Shown piece by piece: positions 1 through 6,577 of a stretch of DNA of 19,625 bases. The position numbers were made by a program, and so were the translations under genes. This DNA is from Rhodobacter sp. GTDB taxonomy: Bacteria > Pseudomonadota > Alphaproteobacteria > Rhodobacterales > Rhodobacteraceae. The notes under the pieces were generated by a model that saw nothing but the letters and a program-made list of their open reading frames with translations, made no database searches and was not told where the DNA came from. Positions within the stretch are counted from its first letter, which is position 1, and each line of letters opens with the position of its first letter. The stretch spans positions 1 to 19,625 of the forward strand of contig DPZQ01000055.1 of the NCBI GenBank assembly GCA_003536295.1, read 5' to 3'.

Positions 1-1218
1 CAACCAACTGGCAACAATCACCGTAACAGCCGCTGAAAGTGCTACACAATAAGCTCGCATTGGGTTTAGTTTTGTGATCTGGCTGCCAACAACCCTAATA
101 AGTTTAGGCCCAAATAAGAATAGCCCGAACGAAATACCCGCAGCGCCAATCACCATCACCCAAAGGGGAATAGTGACCACCGAGCCGTAGTCGCCTGATT
201 TCGTTGCCTGTACAATCGCGGCCAGCGGGCCAACGGCATTGGCAACATCATTGGCTCCATGGGCAAAACTCAGCAGCGCCGCCGAGGCGATCAGCGGAAT
301 ACTAAAGAGTTTTTTCAGAGATTTATTACGGTTTTCGAGGCCCTTCGCCTGCCCCCGTACGATCGGAATCATAACAAGCCAAATTGCCACACCAGCAACA
401 AAGCCCACGCTTAACGCTGTACTAAAGTTCAGTTTTATAAGAGTTTTAAATCCCTTTAGGACCAGATAACTGGTAAAAACACCACCCATGATGCCCACCA
501 ACACAGGAACCCAAGTCTTTGCCGCTGTAATCTTGTTATCGCGGTAAATGATTTTTACTTTAATAAACCACAAAAACCCCGCAGCAATTATGCCCCCCAA
601 TACAGGAGAAATAATCCAACTCGCCGCAATTTGTAGCATTTTTTCCCAGTTCACGGCCGACAGGCCAGCAGCAGCAATACCCGCACCCATCACACCACCA
701 ACCACCGAATGCGTCGTAGACACAGGAGCGCCAACCCACGTGGCCAGATTAACCCATAAGGCCGCAGACAAAAGAGCCGCGAGCATTGCCCAAACAAATA
801 CTGCGTCTGAACTCATTGCTTTAGGAGAGATAATGCCCTTTGCAATCGTTGAAACAACATCGCCACCCGCGATCAGGGCGCCAGCGCTTTCAAAGACGGC
901 CGCAATCAGGATCGCACCCCCCATGGTAAGTGCGTTTGCGCCAACCGCTGGGCCCATATTGTTTGCCACGTCATTCGCGCCGATGTTCAGCGCCATATAG
1001 GCACCAAAGATAGCCGCAATAACTACAATGATCCGGTGGTCGGTTTGACCAAAGGTTGTCATCGCCAAAAGGCCTGCTAGAACCACAAAAATAAGTGCAA
1101 CGGTCGGGGCGACCATGGGTCTGGCAACATAAGCAGTTGCCAGTTCAAGCGAACTTAAACGATTTAGATCGCGATCAAGGGTCTCTAGATGGTTTGCTTC
1201 GTTCTTATTCTTTGTCAT
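1..1218 (-). CDS. pit: PiT-family inorganic phosphate permease, C-terminus off the left edge
   Basis: Integral inner-membrane transporter of the PiT family, expected to import phosphate (usually as a metal-phosphate complex) using the proton or sodium gradient. The minus strand is open for 406 codons from an ATG at 1218 to the window edge. The translation carries both copies of the family signature, GANDVANNMGP in the N-terminal half and GANDVANAVGP in the C-terminal half, plus the conserved PVSTTH segment and long hydrophobic runs. The N-terminus has a charged extension of about 35 residues before the first membrane segment. A purine-rich AGGGGGA sits just before the start, inside a small inverted repeat. 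It lies 63 bases downstream of the Nudix gene on the same strand and may share its transcript. No DUF47 partner is visible, though one could lie outside. The family call is firm; the substrate is by family. Confidence 0.93.
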   Translation of the reverse strand, partial: MTKNKNEANHLETLDRDLNRLSSLELATAYVARPMVAPTVALIFVVLAGLLAMTTFGQTDHRIIVVIAAIFGAYMALNIGANDVANNMGPAVGANALTMGGAILIAAVFESAGALIAGGDVVSTIAKGIISPKAMSSDAVFVWAMLAALLSAALWVNLATWVGAPVSTTHSVVGGVMGAGIAAAGLSAVNWEKMLQIAASWIISPVLGGIIAAGFLWFIKVKIIYRDNKITAAKTWVPVLVGIMGGVFTSYLVLKGFKTLIKLNFSTALSVGFVAGVAIWLVMIPIVRGQAKGLENRNKSLKKLFSIPLIASAALLSFAHGANDVANAVGPLAAIVQATKSGDYGSVVTIPLWVMVIGAAGISFGLFLFGPKLIRVVGSQITKLNPMRAYCVALSAAVTVIVASWL

Positions 1219-1224
1219 GAGGTC

Positions 1225-1238
1225 CCCCTATTTAGGGG
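1225..1238 (-). promoter_or_regulatory. Inverted repeat covering the ribosome-binding site of the phosphate permease
   Basis: CCCCTA at 1225-1230 and TAGGGG at 1233-1238 are perfect inverted complements, realistically a 5-bp stem with a 4-base loop. On the minus strand the downstream arm forms the AGGGG of the purine-rich ribosome-binding stretch just before the permease start. Pairing in the mRNA would hide that site; alternatively it is a protein-binding site. Symmetry and position are seen; the role is inferred. Confidence 0.35.
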
Positions 1239-1281
1239 CGTTGATATAGAGCCGTCGACACTCGGGCAATGCCAAAAAGCG

Positions 1282-1716
1282 TCAAATTAATTTATCTAAG
1301 TCAAACAAAAAATCTCTTAACTCAGGTTCATCCACCATATTTGCTGCAGCTTTATGGTGCTGCCACTTAAGGGTACGTTCATGAGACTCTGGGAAACTCT
1401 CTTTTACACGCGTTACTGAAACCAAATAAACATAAATGCGGGTGTGCTTTTTAAAGCTTAAATAGACTTCTTTTGATGACGCGTAGGATCCAATTGATTT
1501 GGCAGAACATTTTCCTTCGCGAATTCCTGCCTCCTCCCAAGCTTCTTGAAGCGCGGTCCCGGCGCTGTCTTTGCCCTTGATGGGCCAACCTTTTGGTATG
1601 GTCCAACGTCCAGTACCCCGCGTAGTAATTAGCAAGACATCAGGACCGTGCTGGCCAACGCGATAGCAAAGCGCGCCTATTTGAACGAACTCGGGTCGTC
1701 GCACAATAGCTTGCAA
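1282..1716 (-). CDS. Nudix hydrolase
   Basis: Nudix-family hydrolase, 144 residues, expected to cleave a nucleoside diphosphate linked to another group. IPKGWPIKGKDS leads into the Nudix box QEAWEEAGI (about residues 57-65), which keeps the metal-binding E..EE residues. The usual arginine of REXXEE is glutamine, and the upstream glutamate is lysine. The IPKGWP form resembles small alphaproteobacterial Nudix proteins whose substrate is not settled. The start is uncertain. The listed one is a TTG without a good ribosome-binding site. The frame stays open upstream to about 1770, and a perfect AGGAG lies at 1761-1765, properly spaced only from an ATT codon at 1752. It sits 63 bases upstream of the phosphate permease on the same strand. 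Confidence 0.85.
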   Translation of the reverse strand: MQAIVRRPEFVQIGALCYRVGQHGPDVLLITTRGTGRWTIPKGWPIKGKDSAGTALQEAWEEAGIREGKCSAKSIGSYASSKEVYLSFKKHTRIYVYLVSVTRVKESFPESHERTLKWQHHKAAANMVDEPELRDFLFDLDKLI

Positions 1717-1784
1717 GAGGGCGCTTAAACGGATTTTTATTTTACGAATAATTGCAACGGCTCCTGATTAGCTCAATAATTCGT

Positions 1785-1802
1785 ATTATACATTGTATGT
1801 AT
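1785..1802 (-). promoter_or_regulatory. Putative -10 box overlapped by a 15-bp perfect inverted repeat
   Basis: On the minus strand a TATAAT hexamer lies at 1790-1785, about 20 bases upstream of the AGGAG at 1765-1761 that precedes the Nudix gene. Overlapping it is ATACAT-TGT-ATGTAT (1788-1802), perfectly symmetric. No convincing -35 hexamer is visible. The arrangement suits repression by a dimeric protein blocking RNA polymerase, but the function is inferred from position only. Confidence 0.4.
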
Positions 1803-2034
1803 GATTTTTAAATGTGATTAGTTCTCTCTATAAAAAGTTATTTAAACATGTGCATGCTTACTGGCAGCAAGGGGATACATTCAAAAACTCTTATCGAAGA
1901 CTATCCAAACAAACCTGTTTTGGACGACGGGTTTATCAACAGTGTTGGGAACCGATTGCATAAGAACCATTACAATTAAAACAAAAATATTAAATAATAG
2001 CTTTACCCCTTATAGGGGATCGCAAAGCCAATCT

Positions 2035-2190
2035 CTGCGCCCAAAAGTCGTTTCTCTGGCAACCACCAATTTGTGACGACGCGCTCGTAAGGTCAGCTGC
2101 GGGCGGGACTTTGAGGGTAGATGCGCCATTATGTTAGTCAGGCAGGGCTAGGAATTTCGCCTTACCCTCGTCCACAATGCTTGGGCGCAG
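2035..2190 (+). ncRNA. Candidate structured RNA with a four-way-junction fold, family unknown
   Basis: CTGCGCCCAA at 2035-2044 is perfectly complementary to TTGGGCGCAG at 2181-2190, giving a 10-bp closing stem around about 136 bases. Three nested helices fit inside without conflict: GTCGT 2047-2051 with ACGAC 2076-2080; CGCTCG 2082-2087 with CGGGCG 2100-2105 (one G-U pair); and GGAC 2106-2109 plus GAGGGTA 2113-2119 with TACCCTC 2163-2169 plus GTCC 2170-2173. The internal helices abut with zero or one unpaired base between them. I cannot match it to tmRNA, 6S RNA, SRP RNA, RNase P RNA or a common riboswitch. The strand is a guess: it could be a free RNA or a leader of the zinc-ribbon gene starting at 2432. 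Confidence 0.45.
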
Positions 2191-2305
2191 GCGACCAATT
2201 TGCCGTCGGATATTTTATCAAGTGTTTTCACGGTTGCCTCGGCTTTTGGACACTGATGATTGTGTTGAATAATAACTCATACGTTGTTAACTCCTCTTTT
2301 CTATG

Positions 2306-2329
2306 CCGCGTTAGCGGGGTCTTAACCCC
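2306..2329 (+). promoter_or_regulatory. Two overlapping, mutually exclusive small hairpins
   Basis: CCGC 2306-2309 can pair with GCGG 2314-2317. GGGGT 2316-2320 can pair with ACCCC 2325-2329. The two stems share bases 2316-2317, so only one can form fully at a time. They lie about 100 bases upstream of the zinc-ribbon start, and neither is followed by a T run. This could be a leader switch or chance in a GC-rich patch. Confidence 0.25.
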
Positions 2330-2431
2330 AAACCGGTACCAGTTTGATGCTTTGACGCTGCCCTGAAACCTGTCATAAGAATAAATTCACAGCACCCAGA
2401 ACAAGGGCGCTCACGCCAAGAAGGAAAAAAC

Positions 2432-2635
2432 ATGGCTGACCGTTTTTGTACGGCTTGTGACGGCAAGGTGTATTTTAGAACAAAAATTTGCCCAAGTTGC
2501 GGAGGCAACTTTAGGGCGATTTATGGCCCGCGCCACAAGGCGGCTAAAGGCAAAGTACTGTGGGATGAACAGCTGCAAATCGGCTTGTTCGTTGGCCTTG
2601 TTTTGTTAGTTCTTTATGTGAAGTTTTCAGGTTAA
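2432..2635 (+). CDS. Small zinc-ribbon membrane protein, function unknown
   Basis: A 67-residue protein with four cysteines in two CxxC pairs (C6-x2-C9 and C20-x2-C23), typical of a small zinc ribbon. A basic linker (RHKAAKGK) and one hydrophobic segment near residues 48-64 follow. The predicted form is a tail-anchored inner-membrane protein with a cytoplasmic metal-binding head. The start is supported by AAGGA about 7 bases upstream of the ATG. It stands alone, with the structured region upstream and a convergent sugar-epimerase gene downstream. Similar zinc-ribbon-plus-one-helix proteins occur widely without assigned function, and I do not recognise a specific family. Codon use and the clear ribosome-binding site make it likely to be real. 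Confidence 0.7.
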   Translation: MADRFCTACDGKVYFRTKICPSCGGNFRAIYGPRHKAAKGKVLWDEQLQIGLFVGLVLLVLYVKFSG

Positions 2636-2655
2636 TTTCGCTGAAAATCGCCTGA
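2627..2655 (+). terminator. Weak hairpin at the end of the zinc-ribbon gene
   Basis: TCAGG 2627-2631 pairs with CCTGA 2651-2655, and inside it ATTT 2635-2638 pairs with AAAT 2645-2648. The structure spans the stop codon and sits between convergent genes. The stem is weak and only TTTA follows, so termination is plausible but poorly supported. Confidence 0.25.
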
Positions 2656-2703
2656 TTTACGATTTGGTGCAAAGGGCAGAATCCATTCTTGACCCTACTA
2701 CCT

Positions 2704-3981
2704 TTAGGGGTGTGCCCCAACAAGATCATTGTAATCTGTGTTAGCTAAATGTTTGGTCAAGCTGCCATCTGTCGGCAATAGCGGAATAAGGCAGGCTTGC
2801 AGCGCATGATAGATGTCAGGCTTGCCTTGAAACACTTTTTCGACAGGCGTCAAATTATCGTCCAACTCGGCGAACCAGCCACCTGTTGCTGGGTCGATGA
2901 GGTGCCTACTTGCAAAGCTCCAAATACGGCGATACCAGGTTTCGAAAATCGGGTCTGCGCTGACTTTTTGCAAGACGGCGGCAGCTGCGATCCCTTCGCA
3001 GCAGGGCCACCAAAAGCGATCAGAAAAGACGGGCTGGTTATTCCAGTCAAGCGTGTAGAAGAAGCCCCCACGCACAACGTCCCAACCTGTTTCGCACGCG
3101 ATTATGAACAAAGATTTTGCGGCTGTTAGCATCCAATCATGCGTTCGATGACCAAGCTCCCACAACTGCACCAAAAGTCGCGCCCATTCCAGCGCGTGAC
3201 CAGGTGTAAGCCCATAAGGGCGAAACATCGGATCGCCCTTATAGTCGCGGTCAATATTCCACTGTGGATCAAAATGTTCGGCCACGCGCCAACCTTGAGA
3301 GCGGGCATGTCGGTTGATGATCAGTTCGGCTATTGATGTCGCCTTAGTCAAATAGGTTGCATCGCCCGTTGCCTCATAAGCAGCCATCAACGACTCGGTC
3401 AGATGCATGTTTGAGTTTTGGCCGCGATAATTGCTAAACACCGACCAATCTTGGTTATATTCTTCTGTAGCAGCCCCATTTTTTGCGTCCCAAAACCGGT
3501 CTTGCAAAATCTGGCTAATATCGGTCAAAAGTCGATCAGCGTCAGGATGACCTACCACTTTGGCGGATGCGGCGGCCAACAGCACAAAGGCATGGCCATA
3601 GGCCATCTTTGCTCCATCAACCGCGCCTAGGTCATTCACCTTCCAAAAATATCCCCCCGCGTGCGCGTCACGATGGTTCGACCACAAAAAGTCCAGCCCA
3701 TGATCTATGGCATAATCCGCCCCAGGCAATCCGAGCTGATGACCAATCACTGCGCAATGCACCATACGGGTAGTTGCATGTAAGGAGCGCAGTTCGCCAA
3801 AGATTTCTTGGGCTGCAATAGGCGCTCCTTTTTGGTCAAGCGCATAAAATCCACCCGCAGAATTGATCGAGGCCGGCAGGAAAAAAGACAAAAGGTCGTG
3901 TGCCCTGTTAACCAACCACAAGCGGTGCAAAGGACGCGCAAGAAAGTTTGACCCTTGATTTAAGTGGCGCTCTGAGCACAT
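2704..3981 (-). CDS. AGE-family sugar epimerase/isomerase (N-acylglucosamine 2-epimerase-like)
   Basis: Cytoplasmic alpha/alpha-barrel enzyme of the AGE superfamily, which includes N-acylglucosamine 2-epimerase, mannose isomerase and YihS; 425 residues, normal for the family. Visible family landmarks are TTRMVHCAVIGHQLG near the N-terminus, YGHAFVLLAAA, NMHLTESLMAAYE, LTPGHALEWARLL, FWWPCCEGIAAA and PDIYHALQA. The histidines in MHLTE, PGHALEW and IYHALQ correspond to the usual active-site set. The frame is open to 4041, but I chose the ATG at 3981. It has AAGGAC six bases upstream and lies 16 bases after the stop of the preceding gene, whereas the upstream start would overlap that gene. It is the last gene of an operon with two carboxynorspermidine genes. 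The substrate, possibly mannose or a related aldose, cannot be fixed from sequence alone. Confidence 0.88.
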   Translation of the reverse strand: MCSERHLNQGSNFLARPLHRLWLVNRAHDLLSFFLPASINSAGGFYALDQKGAPIAAQEIFGELRSLHATTRMVHCAVIGHQLGLPGADYAIDHGLDFLWSNHRDAHAGGYFWKVNDLGAVDGAKMAYGHAFVLLAAASAKVVGHPDADRLLTDISQILQDRFWDAKNGAATEEYNQDWSVFSNYRGQNSNMHLTESLMAAYEATGDATYLTKATSIAELIINRHARSQGWRVAEHFDPQWNIDRDYKGDPMFRPYGLTPGHALEWARLLVQLWELGHRTHDWMLTAAKSLFIIACETGWDVVRGGFFYTLDWNNQPVFSDRFWWPCCEGIAAAAVLQKVSADPIFETWYRRIWSFASRHLIDPATGGWFAELDDNLTPVEKVFQGKPDIYHALQACLIPLLPTDGSLTKHLANTDYNDLVGAHP

Positions 3982-3997
3982 GTCTTTGTCCTTGTGA

Positions 3998-5248
3998 TTA
4001 GGTATTTGGACTCTGGTTCCAAGGCCGGTCACCAAAAACATCTTTTACTCGCGTCGGCAGGCCGATACGGTCTAAAATCTCAAAAAACGGTTTTGGGTCT
4101 AGCTCTTCAACATTTACCATATGTCCAATATCCCAAGTACCGTTCGCTATCAAAATAGCAGCCGCAACGGGCGGCACACCAGCTGTGTAAGAGATGCCTT
4201 GACTTCCAACCTCTTGATAGGCTTCAGCGTGATCGGCTACATTATAAATAAAAACTTCGACCTCTTGCCCATTTTTGGTGCCTTTAACCACGTCACCAAT
4301 GCAAGTCTTGCCTTTATATTTGGGAGCAAGGCTGGCGGGGTCTGGTAATACGGCCTTCACCAGCTTTAGGGGCACAACTTCTAAGCCTTCAGCGGTGGTG
4401 ACGGATTGTTCTGACAAAAGACCCAAGTTGTTCAACACTGTAAAAACATTGATATAGTGATCGCCAAAACCCATCCAAAAGCGCACATCGGCTTCCGGAT
4501 AGTTTGCAGCAAGTGAGTGCACCTCATCGTGACCGGTCATATAGGTTTTTTGCGCGCCCACCACGGGCAGATCCCATGTCTTGCCAACTTCAAACATTTT
4601 ATTGGCTTGCCATGCACCTTGCTGCCACGAATAAACCGTGCCCGTAAATTCACGAAAGTTGATTTCTGGGTCAAAATTGGTCGAGAACCACTCTCCATGC
4701 GTGCCCGCATTGATATCGACAATATCGATCGAAGTGACCTGATCCAGATAAGTATCGATCGCATATTTAGCATAAGCATTCACCACGCCCGGGTCAAAAC
4801 CAATGCCCAAAATGGCCGTAACACCCGCTGCTTTGCACCGATCGCGGCGTTTCCATTCATAATTGCTATACCAAGGTGGATTTTCGCAGATTTTGTTTGG
4901 CTCTTCGTGAATGGCTGTGTCCATATAGGCCACGCCCGTTTCTATTGTGGCTTCAAGGACTGACATATTCACGAAAGGAGAACCGACGTTAATCACAATT
5001 TGCGCGCCCGTTTGCCTAATAAGTGCTATAATTGCTGCCGTGTCCATCGCGTCAACCTTATGAGCCATAAAGCTACCGCCACTCTTTAGGCTGCCCTTTT
5101 CAATCACGCTTGCCATAATCGCTTCGCATTTCTCAAGCGTCCGGCTGGCAATATGAATATCCCCCAAAACATCGTTATTTTGTGCCGCTTTATGCGCCAC
5201 AACCTGAGCCACCCCACCAGCGCCTATGATAAGAACAGTGCGTTTCAT
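3998..5248 (-). CDS. Carboxynorspermidine dehydrogenase/synthase (saccharopine dehydrogenase family)
   Basis: NADPH-dependent enzyme of the saccharopine-dehydrogenase family. It is expected to condense aspartate semialdehyde with a diamine (diaminopropane or putrescine) to give carboxynorspermidine or carboxyspermidine. The protein has 416 residues, close to the known enzymes of about 400-415. The N-terminus shows the Rossmann motif LIIGAGGVAQVVAHKAA (glycines 9, 11, 12). The middle contains the family segments DTAIHEEP, GFDPGVVNAYAKYA and DINAGTHGEWFSTNFDPEINFREFTG. AAGGAG at 5259-5264 lies 10 bases before the ATG. It follows nspC by 39 bases, and the AGE gene begins 16 bases after its stop. 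The adjacent decarboxylase makes polyamine synthesis far likelier than lysine catabolism. Whether the product is norspermidine or spermidine depends on the diamine used, which sequence does not show. Confidence 0.93.
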   Translation of the reverse strand: MKRTVLIIGAGGVAQVVAHKAAQNNDVLGDIHIASRTLEKCEAIMASVIEKGSLKSGGSFMAHKVDAMDTAAIIALIRQTGAQIVINVGSPFVNMSVLEATIETGVAYMDTAIHEEPNKICENPPWYSNYEWKRRDRCKAAGVTAILGIGFDPGVVNAYAKYAIDTYLDQVTSIDIVDINAGTHGEWFSTNFDPEINFREFTGTVYSWQQGAWQANKMFEVGKTWDLPVVGAQKTYMTGHDEVHSLAANYPEADVRFWMGFGDHYINVFTVLNNLGLLSEQSVTTAEGLEVVPLKLVKAVLPDPASLAPKYKGKTCIGDVVKGTKNGQEVEVFIYNVADHAEAYQEVGSQGISYTAGVPPVAAAILIANGTWDIGHMVNVEELDPKPFFEILDRIGLPTRVKDVFGDRPWNQSPNT

Positions 5249-5287
5249 GTCGGTTAAACTCCTTTTCCTTGCTATTTCTGAAATATA

Positions 5288-6385
5288 TTATGACAGGTTT
5301 GAAACAAAATCATCGTAGCCAAAGCTACGCACCAGCCGCTCGGTCCCGTCCAACTCTCGGATAGCGATAGACGGCATTTGCACCCCATTGAACCAATTTT
5401 TCTTAACCATCGTATAACCCGCTGCATCTTGGATCGACAGGCGTTGCCCAGCTACCAACGGCGCTTCGAAATGGAATTCTCCGAAAATGTCTCCCGCCAA
5501 GCAAGATTTTCCGCAAACCATCCACTCATGCGCGCCCTCGTTCGGGGCCATTTTCGCACTTTCGCGGTAGATCAAAAGATCAAGCATATGTGCCTCGACG
5601 GAACTATCAACTATGGCCAGGTTTTTACCATTATTAAGCGTATCAAGCACAGTCAATTCAAGCGTGGTTGATTGCGTGATCGCCGCCTCTCCTGGCTCAA
5701 GGTATATTTGCACCTGATGTTTTTCAGAAAACTCTTTTAGCCTTTGAGCCAAGCGCATCAGCGGGTAGTTGGGGCCCGTAAAATGAATGCCACCTCCAAG
5801 GCTGATCCATTGCATTTTTTCAATCAACGACCCAAAACGGCCTTCAATCTGGCCCAACATCTCATCAAAACGTTCAAAACTGTGATTTTCGCAATTATTA
5901 TGAAACATAAAACCAGAAATCAGAGGACAGATTGGTGCGATTTTGGCAGGGTCATGTTCACCCAATCGCGAAAAGGGGCGCGCCGGATCGGCCAAATCAA
6001 AAGTCGAGGTTGAGATCCCAGGATTGACCCTAAGACCCCGCATATGTCCGCGCGAAAGGGCCTCATACCGCTCTAACTGGCCAATTGAGTTAAAAATCAC
6101 CTTGTCAGACGAGGCTAACACCTCGATCATTTCATGTTCGGCCCAAGCAACCGAGTATGCGTGGGTTTCACCTTTAAATTTTTCGCGCCCCAATTTCACC
6201 TCATAAAGAGAGGAGGAGGTGGTGCCGTCCATATAGTCAGACATAAAGTCAAAAACCGACCAGGTCGCAAAACATTTCAATGCCAAAAGGGCCTTGGCCC
6301 CCGAATTAGAACGTAACCAAGCGATCTTTTCCATGTTTGATAAAAGCAACGACTTATCAATCAGGTAATAGGGTGTTTTTATCAT
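5288..6385 (-). CDS. nspC: Carboxynorspermidine decarboxylase
   Basis: PLP-dependent, alanine-racemase-fold decarboxylase that removes the carboxyl group from carboxynorspermidine or carboxyspermidine to yield norspermidine or spermidine. The protein has 365 residues, near the usual 365-385. TPYYLIDKSLLLSNM is the characteristic start of this family. The PLP lysine is most likely K37 in ALLALKCFATWSVF. ISLGGGIHFTGPNYP and YLEPGEAA match the phosphate-binding and C-terminal barrel motifs, and CGKSCLAGDIFGEF contains the catalytic-site cysteine region. The start is supported by AAAGG seven bases upstream. It is the first gene of the nspC–dehydrogenase–AGE operon and is divergent from the CocE-like hydrolase. 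A perfect 12-bp palindrome overlaps its ribosome-binding site, suggesting control at this point. Confidence 0.94.
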   Translation of the reverse strand: MIKTPYYLIDKSLLLSNMEKIAWLRSNSGAKALLALKCFATWSVFDFMSDYMDGTTSSSLYEVKLGREKFKGETHAYSVAWAEHEMIEVLASSDKVIFNSIGQLERYEALSRGHMRGLRVNPGISTSTFDLADPARPFSRLGEHDPAKIAPICPLISGFMFHNNCENHSFERFDEMLGQIEGRFGSLIEKMQWISLGGGIHFTGPNYPLMRLAQRLKEFSEKHQVQIYLEPGEAAITQSTTLELTVLDTLNNGKNLAIVDSSVEAHMLDLLIYRESAKMAPNEGAHEWMVCGKSCLAGDIFGEFHFEAPLVAGQRLSIQDAAGYTMVKKNWFNGVQMPSIAIRELDGTERLVRSFGYDDFVSNLS

Positions 6386-6394
6386 AGATAAGCC

Positions 6395-6406
6395 TTTCGC
6401 GCGAAA
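6395..6406 (-). promoter_or_regulatory. 12-bp perfect palindrome overlapping the nspC ribosome-binding site
   Basis: TTTCGCGCGAAA at 6395-6406 is fully self-complementary, and its inner edge overlaps the AAAGG used by nspC. It could be a repressor operator or, in the mRNA, a small stem. The site also faces the divergent hydrolase gene, so one protein could affect both. Symmetry is seen; function is inferred. Confidence 0.4.
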
Positions 6407-6539
6407 ATAAGATTCGATTATTGCGGTGAAGGGTCTCGATACTTGATTTTTTCAAAGGGATAAACAGCGATCCTTGTAAATAATTTATGACGCGCCCCTG
6501 AGCAATACGCCCAGATTAGGGCTTGATTTCAACCCCTGC

Positions 6540-6561
6540 CTTAGCATTAGCTTGGGCTAAG
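6540..6561 (+). promoter_or_regulatory. Inverted repeat upstream of the CocE-like gene
   Basis: CTTAGC at 6540-6545 and GCTAAG at 6556-6561 form a perfect 6-bp inverted repeat around 10 bases, about one helical turn between half-sites. It ends 16 bases before the hydrolase start, just ahead of its AAAGGGCGG ribosome-binding region. Position and spacing suit a dimeric regulator or a leader hairpin. Confidence 0.3.
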
Positions 6562-6577
6562 ATTTGAAAGGGCGGCC

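Larger units (their letters stand above)
1717..2431. other. Gene-poor intergenic region of about 700 bases
   Basis: No convincing protein gene lies here. The left part (about 1740-2010) is AT-rich and carries the Nudix promoter region. From about 2006 the composition changes and several base-paired elements appear: CCCCT-TAT-AGGGG at 2006-2018, the multi-branched structure at 2035-2190, and alternative hairpins at 2306-2329. A 9-base direct repeat ACCAATTTG occurs at 2065-2073 and 2194-2202. An 81-codon open frame at 2121-2366 has no recognisable domain, overlaps the folded region, and is not called. Confidence 0.6.

Noticed and set aside
548..1000. Plus-strand open frame opposite the phosphate permease.
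   Set aside because: The opposite strand encodes a clear PiT permease with both signature repeats; this frame is its shadow.
2047..2075. GGCAACC within the structured region recalls the core of S-box (SAM-I/IV) riboswitches.
   Set aside because: The other S-box landmarks (the AGAG..GAGGGA segment and GGTGCTAA) are absent and the downstream gene is not linked to methionine. A short match alone is not evidence.
2035..2190. tmRNA, 6S RNA, SRP RNA or RNase P RNA.
   Set aside because: No tag-peptide reading frame or tRNA-like ends, no rod-like central bubble, no GGAAGG-type SRP loop, and too short for RNase P RNA.
2121..2366. 81-codon plus-strand open frame in the intergenic region.
   Set aside because: No ribosome-binding site, no recognisable domain, unusual residue mix, and it overlaps the base-paired region.
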